From contig JBAKBP010012239.1 in the NCBI GenBank assembly GCA_037953745.1, positions 1 through 64,000 of the forward strand: a stretch of 64,000 bases of DNA, in the 5' to 3' direction. The stretch is from Lithodes maja. Its lineage: Eukaryota; Arthropoda; Malacostraca; Decapoda; Lithodidae. Made by a program: the position numbers and the translations under genes. How positions within the stretch are numbered: the first letter of the stretch is position 1; each line of letters opens with the position of its first letter. The notes under the pieces are model-generated. The model saw only the letters and a program-made list of their open reading frames with translations, did not search any database and was not told the DNA's origin. Shown here in pieces: positions 1 through 10,205 of the stretch.

Positions 1-877
1 GACTAACTTGTGGACTAAAGCAACTCTTTAAGTAATTGGGTTATGATGAAAGTAATACTATTGTTTTATATTAATACTTACGAGTTCTTTCATTTTCTTT
101 GAATTAAGCTTACATTGCTTAACGGTGCTTAGTACGGTGATGCTATTGTCTCATATTAGTAATATCGCCTTAGACTAACATGGCTGTGTTAATATTACTT
201 ATAGTGATTTCCTAAGCTGAAGAAAATTCTTTTGCTTCAAAATATTATATTTTGCTTTTCATATTATTTGAGTGAGACCTGAATCGAATCTATGAAACGA
301 TCCTGTAACTTTATTTACTCATAATCAAACCAATGTTACGTGGTTAAGAAATACATTTAACTAATTATTAAATATATATCTAACTTTTTATGTGACTTTG
401 ATATTACTCCTGATGATAATAATAATATAATTCTATTAACGTAAGACCAGAACCAAGAATAATTAAATTAAATATAAATAAAAGGACATATAAGAAAACT
501 ATCTATTCATTTCAAATAGGGTAAGAGACTGAAATATTCTTACTTTAATATTTATCTTTCATGACTTTTTATAGAATTAATAGTCCTTTAGATATAACTT
601 ATTCGGTTCATAACCATAGCCTACTAAGCTTCGGTTAAATAATATTCTTTATAAATACTAAATGACTTTAATTAGTTTCAGTATTGTTCATAATTAAAGA
701 GTATCAGTCAATAAAGGATACTAAGTCCTAAGATCCAAAAGGAAAGGAAGCAACAACAGGAAATTATTTTATTAGATTTTACTTTTGTTTTGCCTTCAGC
801 TGACTGATACCTTAATATATATCTCTGTGCTATCTAGATTCATCAAGTTAACCACTTGAGGATCAAGATACGTAACA
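1..877 (+). repeat. 5' LTR of Gmr1-like LTR retrotransposon (partial, cut by window start)
   Basis: This stretch is repeated at 5862-6737 downstream of the coding region, which defines the two LTRs. It ends in ...GTAACA and is followed seven bases later by a primer-binding-site candidate. By eye the two copies differ by about ten substitutions and two short indels, for example at 153 and around 333 and 513, so the insertion is fairly young. The promoter part (U3) lies upstream of the window. An AATAAA at 710-715 is a candidate polyadenylation signal in R. Confidence 0.9.
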
Positions 878-883
878 GAAGAG

Positions 884-900
884 TGGCGACCTTGCCAGGA
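884..900 (+). other. primer binding site candidate (tRNA primer)
   Basis: TGGCGACCTTGCCAGGA begins with TGG, the complement of a tRNA CCA end, and sits seven bases after the LTR terminus, the expected place for minus-strand priming. I could not assign the primer tRNA by eye. Confidence 0.6.
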
Positions 901-964
901 TTCGTTTCATACAGTTTCACTCATTTTCATTAACGTTTCACTACTTAAAAACCAAATATTAATC

Positions 965-3900
965 ATGCCTCAACTAATTAATGAAGAAGATGCTCGAGTT
1001 TTCATAGAATCAGAACCCACAGCCCCTGATATTGACTGTCTGTCAAAATCTGAACTGAAAGTGCTTGCCTCACATCTCCAATTAACTGTCTCAAACATGT
1101 CCAAAGTAGAAGTGGCTCAGACCATAAAGACCCACCTGTTCCCTGTAGAAGGCGGGGAGGGTGACGGAGCAGTTGGTGGGATACCTAGCCAACTTGATGA
1201 ACAATTGCCACCTGGTTTGATCGGTGATCAAGTACTGGAACTAGCCAGACTAAAAATAGAACTAGCCAGAATAAATGCCGAACAAGCCAGAGCAAATACC
1301 GAAGAAGCCAGCATAAAAGCCAACGCAAGTATAGAACTAGCCAGAATAAATGCCAGTGCAACGACCGAACAATGTGAATATCAATATCGTACGGCTCAAC
1401 TAAATGTCAATACAAATGCTCCCGAAATTGCTCCCCCTCTGGGATTAACTATGACTAGTGTCATTCCACCTTTCACTGAGGATAATGTGCAGGATTTCTT
1501 TGTTTTGTTTGAGGAAGTTGCTGGAGGTATGAAGTGGACAAGAGATCAATGGCCTTTCATGTTGCAAACCGTTTTGACAGGGCAGGCTCGAGCCACGTAT
1601 TTGTCAGAAGTAGCAGAAGTTAGGCAGGATTATGACAATCTCAAAGCAGCTATCCTAAAAACCTATCAATTGCAGCCTGAGGCTTACAGGCAATCTTTCC
1701 GTAAAAACCAGAAGAAAGTAGAAGAAACCCATAAGGTATTTGCCAGGACCATGACTAAAACTTTCAATCATTGGGTCAAGAGTAAGAAAGTCACAAGCTA
1801 CAACGATCTGAAGGAGTTGGTCCTGTTAGAAAATTTCCTATGGAAAATTGATTCTTCTGTATCCTATCATTTAAAGGGGAAAAAGGTAGATTGTCTTGCC
1901 GACGCTGCTGACATGGCTGACACATACGTGCTCAACAACAAATTTCGTGGAAAGAAGCCCTACGATAATTCTAGCTCTAATTTTAAGTATCCCAATCACA
2001 AATCTGACAGACCCAGTCACAAGCCTATAACGTCTTCCCCAGCTAGCCAAAACCGAATTGTTCCCCCAACTAAAAATGCGACTCAGGGCAATGGTAACAG
2101 AGGTGGGCCCCAAACTAATAGTAATGCTCAAAGAAGGAACGTTCCCGTATCCCCTAAAGTATGTACTTTTTGTGGCAAGAGAGGCCACCTAGCTTATCAG
2201 TGCTGGGCCAAGGAGAGAACGGAGAGATCGGGGCAGACAGTTGCCGCCGTATCTCAAACTCCATATGTGCCTGTAATGCAGGACTCCCGACAGAAGGAGT
2301 ACCTAGCACCAAAAGTTCCTTTAATGCAGGACTCTCGACAGAAGGAGTACCTAGCAGCTAACGTAAAACATCTAGACAGGGGTGTAGTAGCATGTGTGGT
2401 GCAACCCACTAGGGTTAAGCCAATAATAATTTCACCATCAGTGCAGGACAGTTACCGTCCCTTTATTTCATCTGGCAACGTGAGATTAAATGGTTGTATG
2501 CATGAGGTAAAAATTCTGAGAGACACAGGTTCTACTAGCACCCTCATGGTGAATCCTTACACTGAGTGCCCACCTGGCGAACCAGTTGTAATGAGAGGTG
2601 CTGGAGGCCAGTTTTATGCATACTTGGTAAAAGGCGAAATTGAATGTGAGTTACTACAGGGTGAGGCCACCATAGCTTTGTGTAGGTCCCAAGATATCCC
2701 TGTGCCTGGGGTAACGCTCCTTTTGGGGAATGATGTAGCAGGTGAGAAGGTCCGACCAGACCCCATTTTGTCACTTTCCCCTGTTAACGAGCCACTAACC
2801 GGTGAGCTCGAAAAGGAGATGCCAACAGTTTTCCCTGTGTGTGCTGTCACACGTTCAATGTCTCAAGTAGCAGTTCCCTCCGACAGAAATGTACCGAATG
2901 TAAGAGTTGATGAAAGGGATGATGAGAGTGTGAATGACGCTCCAACTGTGCCTGATGTGACTGAGGTGGATTTATCTGACACCTTTATGGCTCATCTTGA
3001 CCCTAACGATGACTATGAAACCCCTCCAAATTGTCCTAGTGGCCTGGTAGAGCTACAGAGAGATGATCGTGAATGCAAGGAGTTAGCTGCCAGGTCCGTG
3101 AGTGAAGAGGAATGTGAGAAGGAGGGTGGTGAATGTTTCTACCTCAAAGGAGGAGTATTGTGGCGAAGATGGAGACCGCCACACAGACCAATCGATGACG
3201 GGGCTTGGGACGTCCATCAAGTAGTAGTCCCCAAACCTTGTCGTAAAGATATCATGGAAATGGCACATTGTATACCATTGGCAGGACACCTAGGTGTGAG
3301 AAAAACTCTAGACAGAATCAGAGCCCACTTTTACTGGCCAGGAATGCGTGCAGATGTAGTGGAGTGTTGTAGAGTGTGTCACACTTGCCAGATGACAGGA
3401 AAACCCAATCAGAAGGTGCCTGTACATCCTCTGGTGCCCTTGCCCGTTTTCGAGAATCCTTTTACTCGGGTGGTAGTGGACATTGTAGGCCCATTGCCTA
3501 AGACTTCCCAAGGTAACATTTATTTATTAACTATCATGGACATGGCAACTCGCTACCCAGAGGCTATACCCTTAAGGACTACCTCTGCTCCAACTGTCAT
3601 CAAGGAACTGCTCAAATTCTTCACCAGAATGGGTTTCCCCCATGAGGTGCAAAGTGATCAAGGAACTAATTTTACCTCTAACATTTTTCAGCAGTCCCTG
3701 AAGGAGTTGGGTATCGAGCATGTTAAGTCTAGCACCTACCACCCAGAGAGTCAAGGGGTTCTCGAACGATATCATCAGACATTAAAAGGAATGTTACGTA
3801 AATATTGTACAGAGACCGGAGTTGAGTGGGATAAGGGGGTACCTTTTCTTTTATTTGCTACTCGTGAGGTTCCAACTGAATCCCTGGGTTTTTCCCCTAA

Positions 3901-4714
3901 TGAGCTAGTTTTCGGTCACCAGGTAAGAGGTCCTTTGCAACTATTGCAGGATAGCCTAGTTGGCCAGGAGGGGAACCAAAACCTCCTCAAGTATGTTTCA
4001 GATTTCAAAACCCGGCTGAGATCCTCATGTGAGTTTGCCGCTCAAAACCTGACCGTGGCTAAAAGCTCCATGAAGAAATGGTATGACAGAAAAGCCCGTG
4101 AGAGGGAGTTTCAGCCCGGTGATGAGGTTTTGGTCCTGCTCCCCCTTTTTGGCCAACCATTATCTGCCAAGTTCAGAGGCCCATATAAGATCATTCGGAG
4201 GGTGAGCATTACCGATTATCTAGTAACTACCCCAGACAGGAGAAAGCCCACGCAAGTATTCCATATAAATATGTTGAAACCCTACCATAGGTCCCCTGAT
4301 TCCTCTCTTCCAGATTCTCCCACTGTGGCAGTGAATGTCAGGACCTGTGAACAGCCTGGTGCGGACAAAGTCTTCAGTTCTCTTACTGACCCGCAACAGA
4401 CTGTTCCAGAGCCTGAAGGTATCCATGCAGACTTTGACTTGTCATGTAGCCTAACCAACTTTCAGTATAATTCAGTGGCTTGGAGGGAATTACCATCTAA
4501 ACTATGTCATCTTCCCTCTGAGCAAGCGAACCATCTAATCTCTGTTTTATCTCAGTCTCCCAGTGTGTTCCGTGATACTCCAGGGCTCACTTCTTTGGCC
4601 GTGCACGACATCGACGTAGGGGATGCAACTCCCATTAAACTATCCCCCTACCCTGTCTCACCACAACGCAGGAGTATACTGCAGGTCGAGCTTGACTTAA
4701 TTTTTTCAAACTAA
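965..4714 (+). CDS. Gag-protease-integrase polyprotein, with RT N-terminus, of a Gmr1-like Ty3/gypsy element
   Basis: One intact 1249-aa frame encodes the particle and replication proteins of an LTR retrotransposon. Gag (about 1-400) has an alanine/glutamate-rich probable coiled coil near 85-135. It ends in a CCHC zinc knuckle at 400-413 (C-x2-C-x4-H-x4-C), followed by a 17-residue direct repeat around 437-470. The aspartic protease signature DTG is at 520-522. No RT or RNase H follows; an acidic linker leads straight into integrase. Integrase shows the zinc-binding histidines and cysteines (H768, H775, C805, C808), the D839-D898-E934 catalytic triad with D-x35-E spacing, and a GPY-type C-terminal module near 1075. 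Only after integrase, from about residue 1190, do residues typical of the RT start appear, and the frame stops at TAA 4712-4714. In most Ty3/gypsy elements RT precedes IN; IN before RT is known for the Gmr1-like group. No envelope gene is present. The start ATG is the first after the leader. Confidence 0.9.
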   Translation: MPQLINEEDARVFIESEPTAPDIDCLSKSELKVLASHLQLTVSNMSKVEVAQTIKTHLFPVEGGEGDGAVGGIPSQLDEQLPPGLIGDQVLELARLKIELARINAEQARANTEEASIKANASIELARINASATTEQCEYQYRTAQLNVNTNAPEIAPPLGLTMTSVIPPFTEDNVQDFFVLFEEVAGGMKWTRDQWPFMLQTVLTGQARATYLSEVAEVRQDYDNLKAAILKTYQLQPEAYRQSFRKNQKKVEETHKVFARTMTKTFNHWVKSKKVTSYNDLKELVLLENFLWKIDSSVSYHLKGKKVDCLADAADMADTYVLNNKFRGKKPYDNSSSNFKYPNHKSDRPSHKPITSSPASQNRIVPPTKNATQGNGNRGGPQTNSNAQRRNVPVSPKVCTFCGKRGHLAYQCWAKERTERSGQTVAAVSQTPYVPVMQDSRQKEYLAPKVPLMQDSRQKEYLAANVKHLDRGVVACVVQPTRVKPIIISPSVQDSYRPFISSGNVRLNGCMHEVKILRDTGSTSTLMVNPYTECPPGEPVVMRGAGGQFYAYLVKGEIECELLQGEATIALCRSQDIPVPGVTLLLGNDVAGEKVRPDPILSLSPVNEPLTGELEKEMPTVFPVCAVTRSMSQVAVPSDRNVPNVRVDERDDESVNDAPTVPDVTEVDLSDTFMAHLDPNDDYETPPNCPSGLVELQRDDRECKELAARSVSEEECEKEGGECFYLKGGVLWRRWRPPHRPIDDGAWDVHQVVVPKPCRKDIMEMAHCIPLAGHLGVRKTLDRIRAHFYWPGMRADVVECCRVCHTCQMTGKPNQKVPVHPLVPLPVFENPFTRVVVDIVGPLPKTSQGNIYLLTIMDMATRYPEAIPLRTTSAPTVIKELLKFFTRMGFPHEVQSDQGTNFTSNIFQQSLKELGIEHVKSSTYHPESQGVLERYHQTLKGMLRKYCTETGVEWDKGVPFLLFATREVPTESLGFSPNELVFGHQVRGPLQLLQDSLVGQEGNQNLLKYVSDFKTRLRSSCEFAAQNLTVAKSSMKKWYDRKAREREFQPGDEVLVLLPLFGQPLSAKFRGPYKIIRRVSITDYLVTTPDRRKPTQVFHINMLKPYHRSPDSSLPDSPTVAVNVRTCEQPGADKVFSSLTDPQQTVPEPEGIHADFDLSCSLTNFQYNSVAWRELPSKLCHLPSEQANHLISVLSQSPSVFRDTPGLTSLAVHDIDVGDATPIKLSPYPVSPQRRSILQVELDLIFSN

Positions 4715-5100
4715 CTGATCACTAGGGCCTTAAGCCAGTGGAGTAGTCCGGTCATACTTGTGCCAAAGCCAGACGGGAGCCATAAGTTTTGTAGGGACTA
4801 TAGGCAAGTCAATGCTGTCACAAAGAACGATACCTACCCACTGCCACGGATCAAAGATTGCATTTACCAGTTTGGCCTCATACAGCAGTAAGTTTAATTT
4901 AATGAGAGGATTTTGGCAATTAGCTCTCCCTTGTAGCGAGGTAAATATCATGCTTTTGTAGTGCGCTTTTAAGCCTTCAGCTGTGAGATGCCTTGCAGTT
5001 CGAATAACGCTCCAGCTACGTTCCGGCTATGTTCTGATGTGGTACCTGGAGACGTTGCCTACTTTGGGTGATATCCTTATTATATCCTCATTATAATCTT
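4715..5100 (+). pseudogene. degenerate reverse-transcriptase remnant of the LTR element
   Basis: Directly after the TAA at 4712-4714 the same frame continues with RT residues (WSSPVILVPKPDGS, then the CRDYRQVN and YPLPR blocks) as far as TAA 4889-4891. The next recognisable piece (GFWQLALP) is in another frame at about 4895-4940. A weak match to the conserved NAPATF region follows near 5020. The catalytic Y-x-D-D site near 5060-5080 is not preserved: only a YFG-like remnant before a stop. The rest of RT and all of RNase H are missing before the polypurine tract. The copy therefore cannot make its own active RT and would need one in trans. Confidence 0.8.
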
Positions 5101-5177
5101 GCTGTTGCCAATCTGGTGGTGAATCTATTTATGTATTCTGTTTAATATTATGTACTGTACTCCTTAAACTCTTTTCT

Positions 5178-5189
5178 AGGGGGGAGGTC
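5178..5189 (+). other. polypurine tract
   Basis: AGGGGGGAGGTC lies immediately upstream of TGACATAC, the start of the 3' LTR. This is where the plus-strand primer of LTR retroelements sits. Confidence 0.75.
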
Positions 5190-5488
5190 TGACATACGGA
5201 GCCCTGTATGTTAATTTAAGAGTTAGAATTAGAGTTGAAGGAGCCGAACTACCCAAACGGTGAAGCGAGTGGGGAAACTACCTCGCCCGCATACCTGCAA
5301 ACAAGCCTTCACACCTGCGTGCGTCATAGGGGACCCTACAAACTACCTCGATGCCACGATGCTATGACGTATGATCGACGCCGGGAGCTGTGATTGGACC
5401 AGGCACCTGCTATGCAACTCGAGGAGCTATGATAGGGGCGCGCACCATCACTCGCCTCCTGATTCGTTCCTACACCATCATTGTTTGG

Positions 5489-5525
5489 TATATAAGACCC
5501 GAGTTGTGGGAATTCAAATCAGTCT
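5489..5525 (+). promoter_or_regulatory. LTR core promoter: TATA box plus initiator
   Basis: TATATAA at 5489-5495 is followed by TCAGTCT at 5519-5525, an arthropod-type TCAGT initiator. Its A at 5521 lies 32 bases from the TATA start. The spacing fits RNA polymerase II initiation, and the site would mark the U3/R boundary. Confidence 0.7.
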
Positions 5526-5679
5526 CATTTGGAGTTGGGGAAGGTGAACTTGCAGCTGGAGGAAGACGGGGTGAAGTATTATAATGGGATTGTGACTGTC
5601 AGTCAGATTATATAAATGTGTGTTAAGTGTGTTCGGTGTAAACACTTACGTTATGTTGGTTAGTGAGATATGTGATTGG

Positions 5680-5860
5680 GAATTAACGTGAACGCTACTA
5701 TTATGTGTTTAACTATTTGATTGCGAATTAACGTGAACGCTACTATTATGTGTTTAACTATTTGATTGCGAATTAACGTTAACGCTACTATTATTGTGTA
5801 CTTCACTATTTGATTGCGAATTAACGTTAACGCTATTATTATGTACTTAACTATTTTAGT
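5680..5860 (+). repeat. tandem repeat within the LTR, four copies of 45-48 bp
   Basis: GAATTAACGT recurs at 5680, 5725, 5770 and 5818, each followed by a variant of AACGCTACTATTATG. The array lies downstream of the predicted transcription start. The corresponding part of the 5' LTR is outside the window. Confidence 0.85.
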
Positions 5861-6737
5861 TGACTAACTTGTGGACTAAAGCAACTCTTTAAGTAATTGG
5901 GTTATGATGAAAGTAATACTATTGTTTTATATTAATACTTACGAGTTCTTTCATTTTCTTTGAATTAAGCTTACATTGCTTAACGGTGCTTAGTACGGTG
6001 ATGCTATTGTCTCGTATTAGTAATATCGCCTTAGACTAACATGGCTGTGTTAATATTACTTATAGTGATTTCCTAAGCTGAAGAAAATTCTTTTGCTTCA
6101 AAATATTATATTTTGCTTTTCATATTATTTGAGTGAGACCTGAATCGAATCTATGAAACGATCCTGTAACTTTATTTACTCCTAATCAAACCAATGTTAC
6201 GTGGTTAAGAAATACATTTAACTAATTATTAAATATATATCTAACTTTTTATGTGACTTTGATATTACTCCTGATGATAATAATAATATAATTCTATTAA
6301 CGTAAGACCAGAACCAAGAATAATTAAATTAAATATAAATAAAAGGACATACGAAAACTATCTATTCCTTTCAAATAGGGTAAGAGACTGAAATATTCTT
6401 ACTTTAATATTTATCTTTCAAGACTTTTTATAGAATTAATAGTCCTTTAGATATAACTTATTCGGTTCATAACCATAGCCTACTAAGCTTCGGTTAAATA
6501 ATATTCTTTATAAATACTACATGACTTTAATTAGTTTCAGTATTTTTCATAATTAAAAGAGTATCAGTCAATAAAGGATACTAAGTCCTAAGATCCAAAA
6601 GGAAAGGAAGCAACAACAGGAAATAATGTTATTAGATTTTACTTTTGTTTTGCCTTCAGCTGACTGATACCTTAATATATATCTCTGTGCTATCTAGATT
6701 CATCAAGTTAACCACTTGAGGATCAAGATACGTAACA

Positions 6738-6763
6738 ATATATATATATATATATATATACCC

Positions 6764-6800
<37 letters not shown>
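6738..6800. repeat. (TA)n microsatellite with a CCCGG centre
   Basis: Two TA runs flank a short CCCGGTA. The reverse complement of the same arrangement is at 18487-18550, the outer end of an inverted repeat pair. Confidence 0.9.
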
Positions 6801-6803
<3 letters not shown>

Positions 6804-7922
6804 ATCCCCATAGAAATTGTATACTACATGTAAGAACACACAAAGGCTACTTGTTAGATGTGTATGGAAGAGGCAGGAGGCATTGCTGTCTGTAGCAAGT
6901 GCTTTCCCCAGAGCTGAATGACCAACAGATGTAGATTTTACATTAAGTCTGCTGTTCTATTACTCACACTTATAGATATCCGAGAACTCCATTTGCCTTA
7001 TTTAAAGCTCTAATGCATTGATTTCTAGGTTTAAAATCACAGTTGACGATGACTCCCAAATATTTTTCATTATCTGAGTTTCTTATATTCACGTCATGTA
7101 ATCTATATCCTGCATTTTGTATCGATTTCCCAATTTTTTCTATATCTATCTATCTATCTATATGCTCAGGCCCAATCCCCATTTTTGGGGTAGCCGACTC
7201 AAGACAGAGCAAGAACAGGGAAAACACAAAAACAACATAAAACAACGAATAAACACAGATAAAAAACAAATTCACACACATCTAGGTCACCCAGGAGAAG
7301 ACCAAGAGACCAGGGTCACCAAGGTCGCTCCAAGACTCCCCCGGCCCCCGACCACTCGGAGAAGTTCCGATCTCGGCAGGCAGACATGCAGCGGAGCCAA
7401 AGCCACAAGTCCTCCCACCACACTTCCAGGCGCACCCTTCATATTAATCGTCTCCCCGGGCCAGGCGCCTGATGGACTATTATCTAGTCCAACTTGCGCC
7501 CGACCCCTTACTCCAAATCACCACGTTTTCACTCAACTATTCACAAGCATTCTCCATTCACTCCTGTCTATACTGCATTTATTTTATCTACATTGAACTT
7601 CATCTGCCAATTTACTGCCCATTCATGTAGTGTATCTAATCTATTTGGAGAGCCTGAATATCATGATCATAATTTATCACTCTTCCTATTTTAGTGTAAC
7701 CTGCAAATTTACTTATTTTGGTAGTTATTCCTACATCAAGGTCGTTAATATATATGAATATTAATATAATCAGATCAGGAGCGAAGCTAGCATACAAGTG
7801 TTACATTCCAAATATAAATAAACACAGTTTAGATCAAACTGCATACTAATATATTAAATGCAGATTTAAGGCCATCCCTAGAAAAAGAAATGTGTCAATA
7901 CTGAATTTTAATCGCCCTTGCG
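6801..7922 (-). repeat. inverted-repeat arm A: CR1-like relic interrupted by a retroposon
   Basis: This segment is the reverse complement of 17365-18487 at high identity. On the minus strand it holds two pieces of a decayed CR1-type RT (about 7570-7790 and 7020-7130), with a GC-rich retroposon at about 7140-7570 between them. The homology stops at 7922, where a truncated MITE begins. Confidence 0.85.
7140..7570 (-). mobile_element. retroposon with (GATA)n tail, copy 1
   Basis: On the minus strand a GC-rich body ends with GGGGATTGGGCCTGAGCATA and a (TAGA)n tail, as expected of a LINE 3' end or SINE. It interrupts a CR1-like relic. Other copies are at about 17712-18150 (whole) and 26053-26276 (3' half). 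The frame MYRFPNFF... here is noncoding shadow. Confidence 0.65.
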
Positions 7923-8185
7923 TTTACCCCCATCCAGGCGTCAATATCAGCATATATATATTTTTGTTTTACAGCAAGCTAAATTTGTACATTTTTCGAT
8001 AGAATTTTTTTTCCAGCGAAGCCGAATTTATCCTTACAATGCTGGCTCGCTATCGCTCGCCAGGAAGAAATAGACACCTGGATGGAAATAAACGTCTTAA
8101 AACAGTTGGCTGAATGGGGCCAAATGGATACAACCCAAAGAGAGAGGGAAAAGGAGAGAACAAAAAGCAGGTGACTCCCCCTTAA
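7922..8185. mobile_element. TTAA-flanked MITE family M1, truncated copy (M1a)
   Basis: The right terminus GGTGACTCCCCC ends at TTAA 8182-8185; the left ~110 bp are missing where arm A is joined. The element is nearly palindromic and carries the core GGCTCGCTATCGCTCGCC plus an ATTTTTCGATAGAA hairpin remnant. An intact mirror copy is at 36506-36846. Confidence 0.75.
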
Positions 8186-8248
8186 ATTGTCCACAATATT
8201 CTACCCACTTAAAGGTATATTGGTGGTAATAAACCCATCTTATACCAG

Positions 8249-8610
8249 TTAAGAGGGGTCACCTGTTATTTTTCTCTCCTTTTCTCCCTCTCTCTCTCTC
8301 TCGGTTGTATCCATTCGGCCCCATTCAGCCTACTGTTTTAAGACATTTATCCCCTTCAAAGTGCCAGCATTGTATGAAGAAATCCGGCTTCGCTGGAGAC
8401 ATTTTCTATCGAAAAATTTAAAAATTTAGCCTGCTGTCAAAAACATATTTAAAAATATGCTTGCTGGCTACCGCTTGCCAGGAAAACATCGACACCTGGA
8501 TGGGGATAAACGTCTTAAAACAGTAGGCTGAATGGAACCGAATGGATACAAGCCAGAGAGAGAGAGAGAGAGAGAAAAGGAGATAAAATAAAGCAGGTGA
8601 CCCCCCTTAG
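8249..8610. mobile_element. TTAA-flanked MITE family M1 (M1b)
   Basis: It starts TTAAGAGGGGTCACCTG and ends CAGGTGACCCCCCTTA. The ~150-bp arms contain (CT)n/(GA)n, a block ending CATTCAGCCTACTG and a ~65-bp hairpin core in the middle. There is no ORF. Its mirror copy is at 31063-36442, split there by two LINEs. Confidence 0.8.
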
Positions 8611-8668
8611 GCAGGTAAATCACTATCAATATACCCAATGATCTTATATACCTTTACAATACCCTTTT

Positions 8669-8740
8669 TAATTTGTCTCGAACCTAGGACACTCGCACCG
8701 AAATTCCGCGCACTTTTGCATTACGCTATTAAGACAGTTA
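8669..8740 (-). repeat. tRNA-derived SINE head fragment
   Basis: On the minus strand a T-arm/B-box-like GGTTCGAGA follows an A-box-like TAATAGCGTAATGC, resembling the SINE heads at 54968 and 58618. The usual SINE body (TTAATTTCATT...) is absent. A mirror copy is at about 30930-31002. Confidence 0.45.
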
Positions 8741-8810
8741 TAGCATAGAGCTAATTATATACGTTTATTAATGTATAATTGCTTAGGGGGACGTGTTTTT
8801 ATTTTACTTA

Positions 8811-8815
<5 letters not shown>

Positions 8816-8908
<93 letters not shown>

Positions 8909-9169
8909 CTATCTATATATCTATTTATCTTTTTGTCTATATCTATCTATCTATCTATCTCTAGCAATCTATCTATTATATTTTTCCTAGCATTAGATTA
9001 TTTTACTCGATAATTTTGATCTTTAATGAAAAGGATTAGCCTATCCACATAAAATAGTTAGAAATATGAAATGAGACGATTTATACAAAACAAAAAATAA
9101 TGGAATGGTAGAGCTATAGGTGAAGAGTCTCTGTCTCTCTCTCCCTATGTATCTAATCGATCATCTCTC

Positions 9170-9204
<35 letters not shown>

Positions 9205-9419
9205 CTCTCTCTCTCCATGTATATAATCGATCATCTCTCTCTCTCTATCTATCTATCTATTTTTTCTCTCTATCTATCTATATCTATCTATCTATCTATA
9301 TATCTAACTATCTATCTATCTCTTTCTCTCTCTCTCTCTCTCCCTCCCTCCCTCCCTCCCTCCTTCCCTCCCTCCCTCCATCCATCCATCCATCTATCCC
9401 TCCCTCCCTCCCTCCCTCC

Positions 9420-9460
<41 letters not shown>
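8816..9460. repeat. compound microsatellites (CT)n, (AC)n, (TCTA)n, (CCTC)n
   Basis: The (CT)n(AC)n run at 8816-8904 is followed by unique AT-rich DNA, then (TCTA)n, (CT)n and (CCTC)n from 9139 to 9460. Frames such as poly-HT and poly-SLSI here are translations of simple repeats, not genes. 9461-9743 holds nothing I recognise. Confidence 0.95.
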
Positions 9461-9461
<1 letters not shown>

Positions 9462-9743
9462 ACGTCTGTATTGGCTTCAAGGGTGGTGGTGGTCTCCTGT
9501 GATGCGGCTGAAGGGAAGGACACAGAGACCGAGCTGCACAGTGAGAACGATGGTGGTGGTTGACCGGTGTGGGGCTGTGTCACCCGTGTTTCCTGCCTCT
9601 ACCTTACCGGGCCCACTTCATTGTTATGAAGCAGTGAGGGTGGTAAATTGTGACAATTATGGATGTTCAGCCATGTAAACAAGAATAGTTGCTTTTTATT
9701 GGATTTTTGCGGTGCCTACGGATTGTTGTTTTGTATACCAGGT

Positions 9744-10205
9744 CATGTTGAGGCGCATGGAATAGGTGGGGCGTTGTTGGGATGGATTAGGTCATGGCTA
9801 ATTGGTAGGAAGCAGAGAGTCAGCATAAATGGTACGAAGTCAGAATGGGTAGCAGTCAAAAGTGGTGTCCCCCAGGGATCTGTATTAGGTCCTCTGTTGT
9901 TTGTTATATACATAAATGACCTTGATTTAGGTATAACTAGTAGGATAAGTAAATTTGCAGACGATACCAAAATGGGGAGAACAATTGATTCAGATAGAGA
10001 TATAGAGTGCCTTCAAAGGGATCTAGATACCTTACACGAATGGTCAGTAAATTGGCAGATGAAGTTTAACATTGACAAATGCAAGGTATTAAAGATAGGG
10101 AAGATGCATACAAATGTTAAATATAAACTAGCTAATGTGGAATTAGAAAACTCGAATTGTGAGAAAGATCTAGGTGTGTTTGTTAGCAATGATTTGAAGC
10201 CTAGA
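9744..10205 (+). pseudogene. CR1 retrotransposon internal RT fragment
   Basis: The sequence matches the middle of the intact CR1 RT at 39939-41588 almost exactly, from the EAHGIGGALLGW block through the SGVPQGSVLGP and FADDTKMG motifs to FVSNDLKPRQQ. Both ends are truncated. The frame 9663-10262 joins it to unrelated flanking DNA. Confidence 0.9.

Larger units (their letters stand above)
5190..6737 (+). repeat. 3' LTR of Gmr1-like retrotransposon
   Basis: This 1548-bp LTR starts TG and ends CA. Its last 876 bp match 1-877 at about 99%. It contains a core promoter at 5489-5525, a 45-48-bp tandem repeat at 5680-5860 and an AATAAA at 6570-6575. It ends in a (TA)n tract that is also present, without an LTR, in the mirror copy near 18.5 kb, so the element probably landed in or next to that tract. 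The 5' flank is outside the window, so a target duplication cannot be checked. Confidence 0.88.

Noticed and set aside
965..4714. Infectious retrovirus (envelope-carrying errantivirus)
   Set aside because: No envelope frame lies between pol and the 3' LTR, and RT is defective. It is an LTR retrotransposon copy.
9120..9563. Possible mucin-like or serine-rich protein
   Set aside because: The apparent S/L/P-rich frame is entirely TCTA/CCTC microsatellite.
8771..9583. Open frames rich in HT, SL, YL or ER residues
   Set aside because: They are translations of (AC)n, (CT)n and (TCTA)n microsatellites; the same applies to frames at 15588, 19294, 20295, 26821 and 30669.
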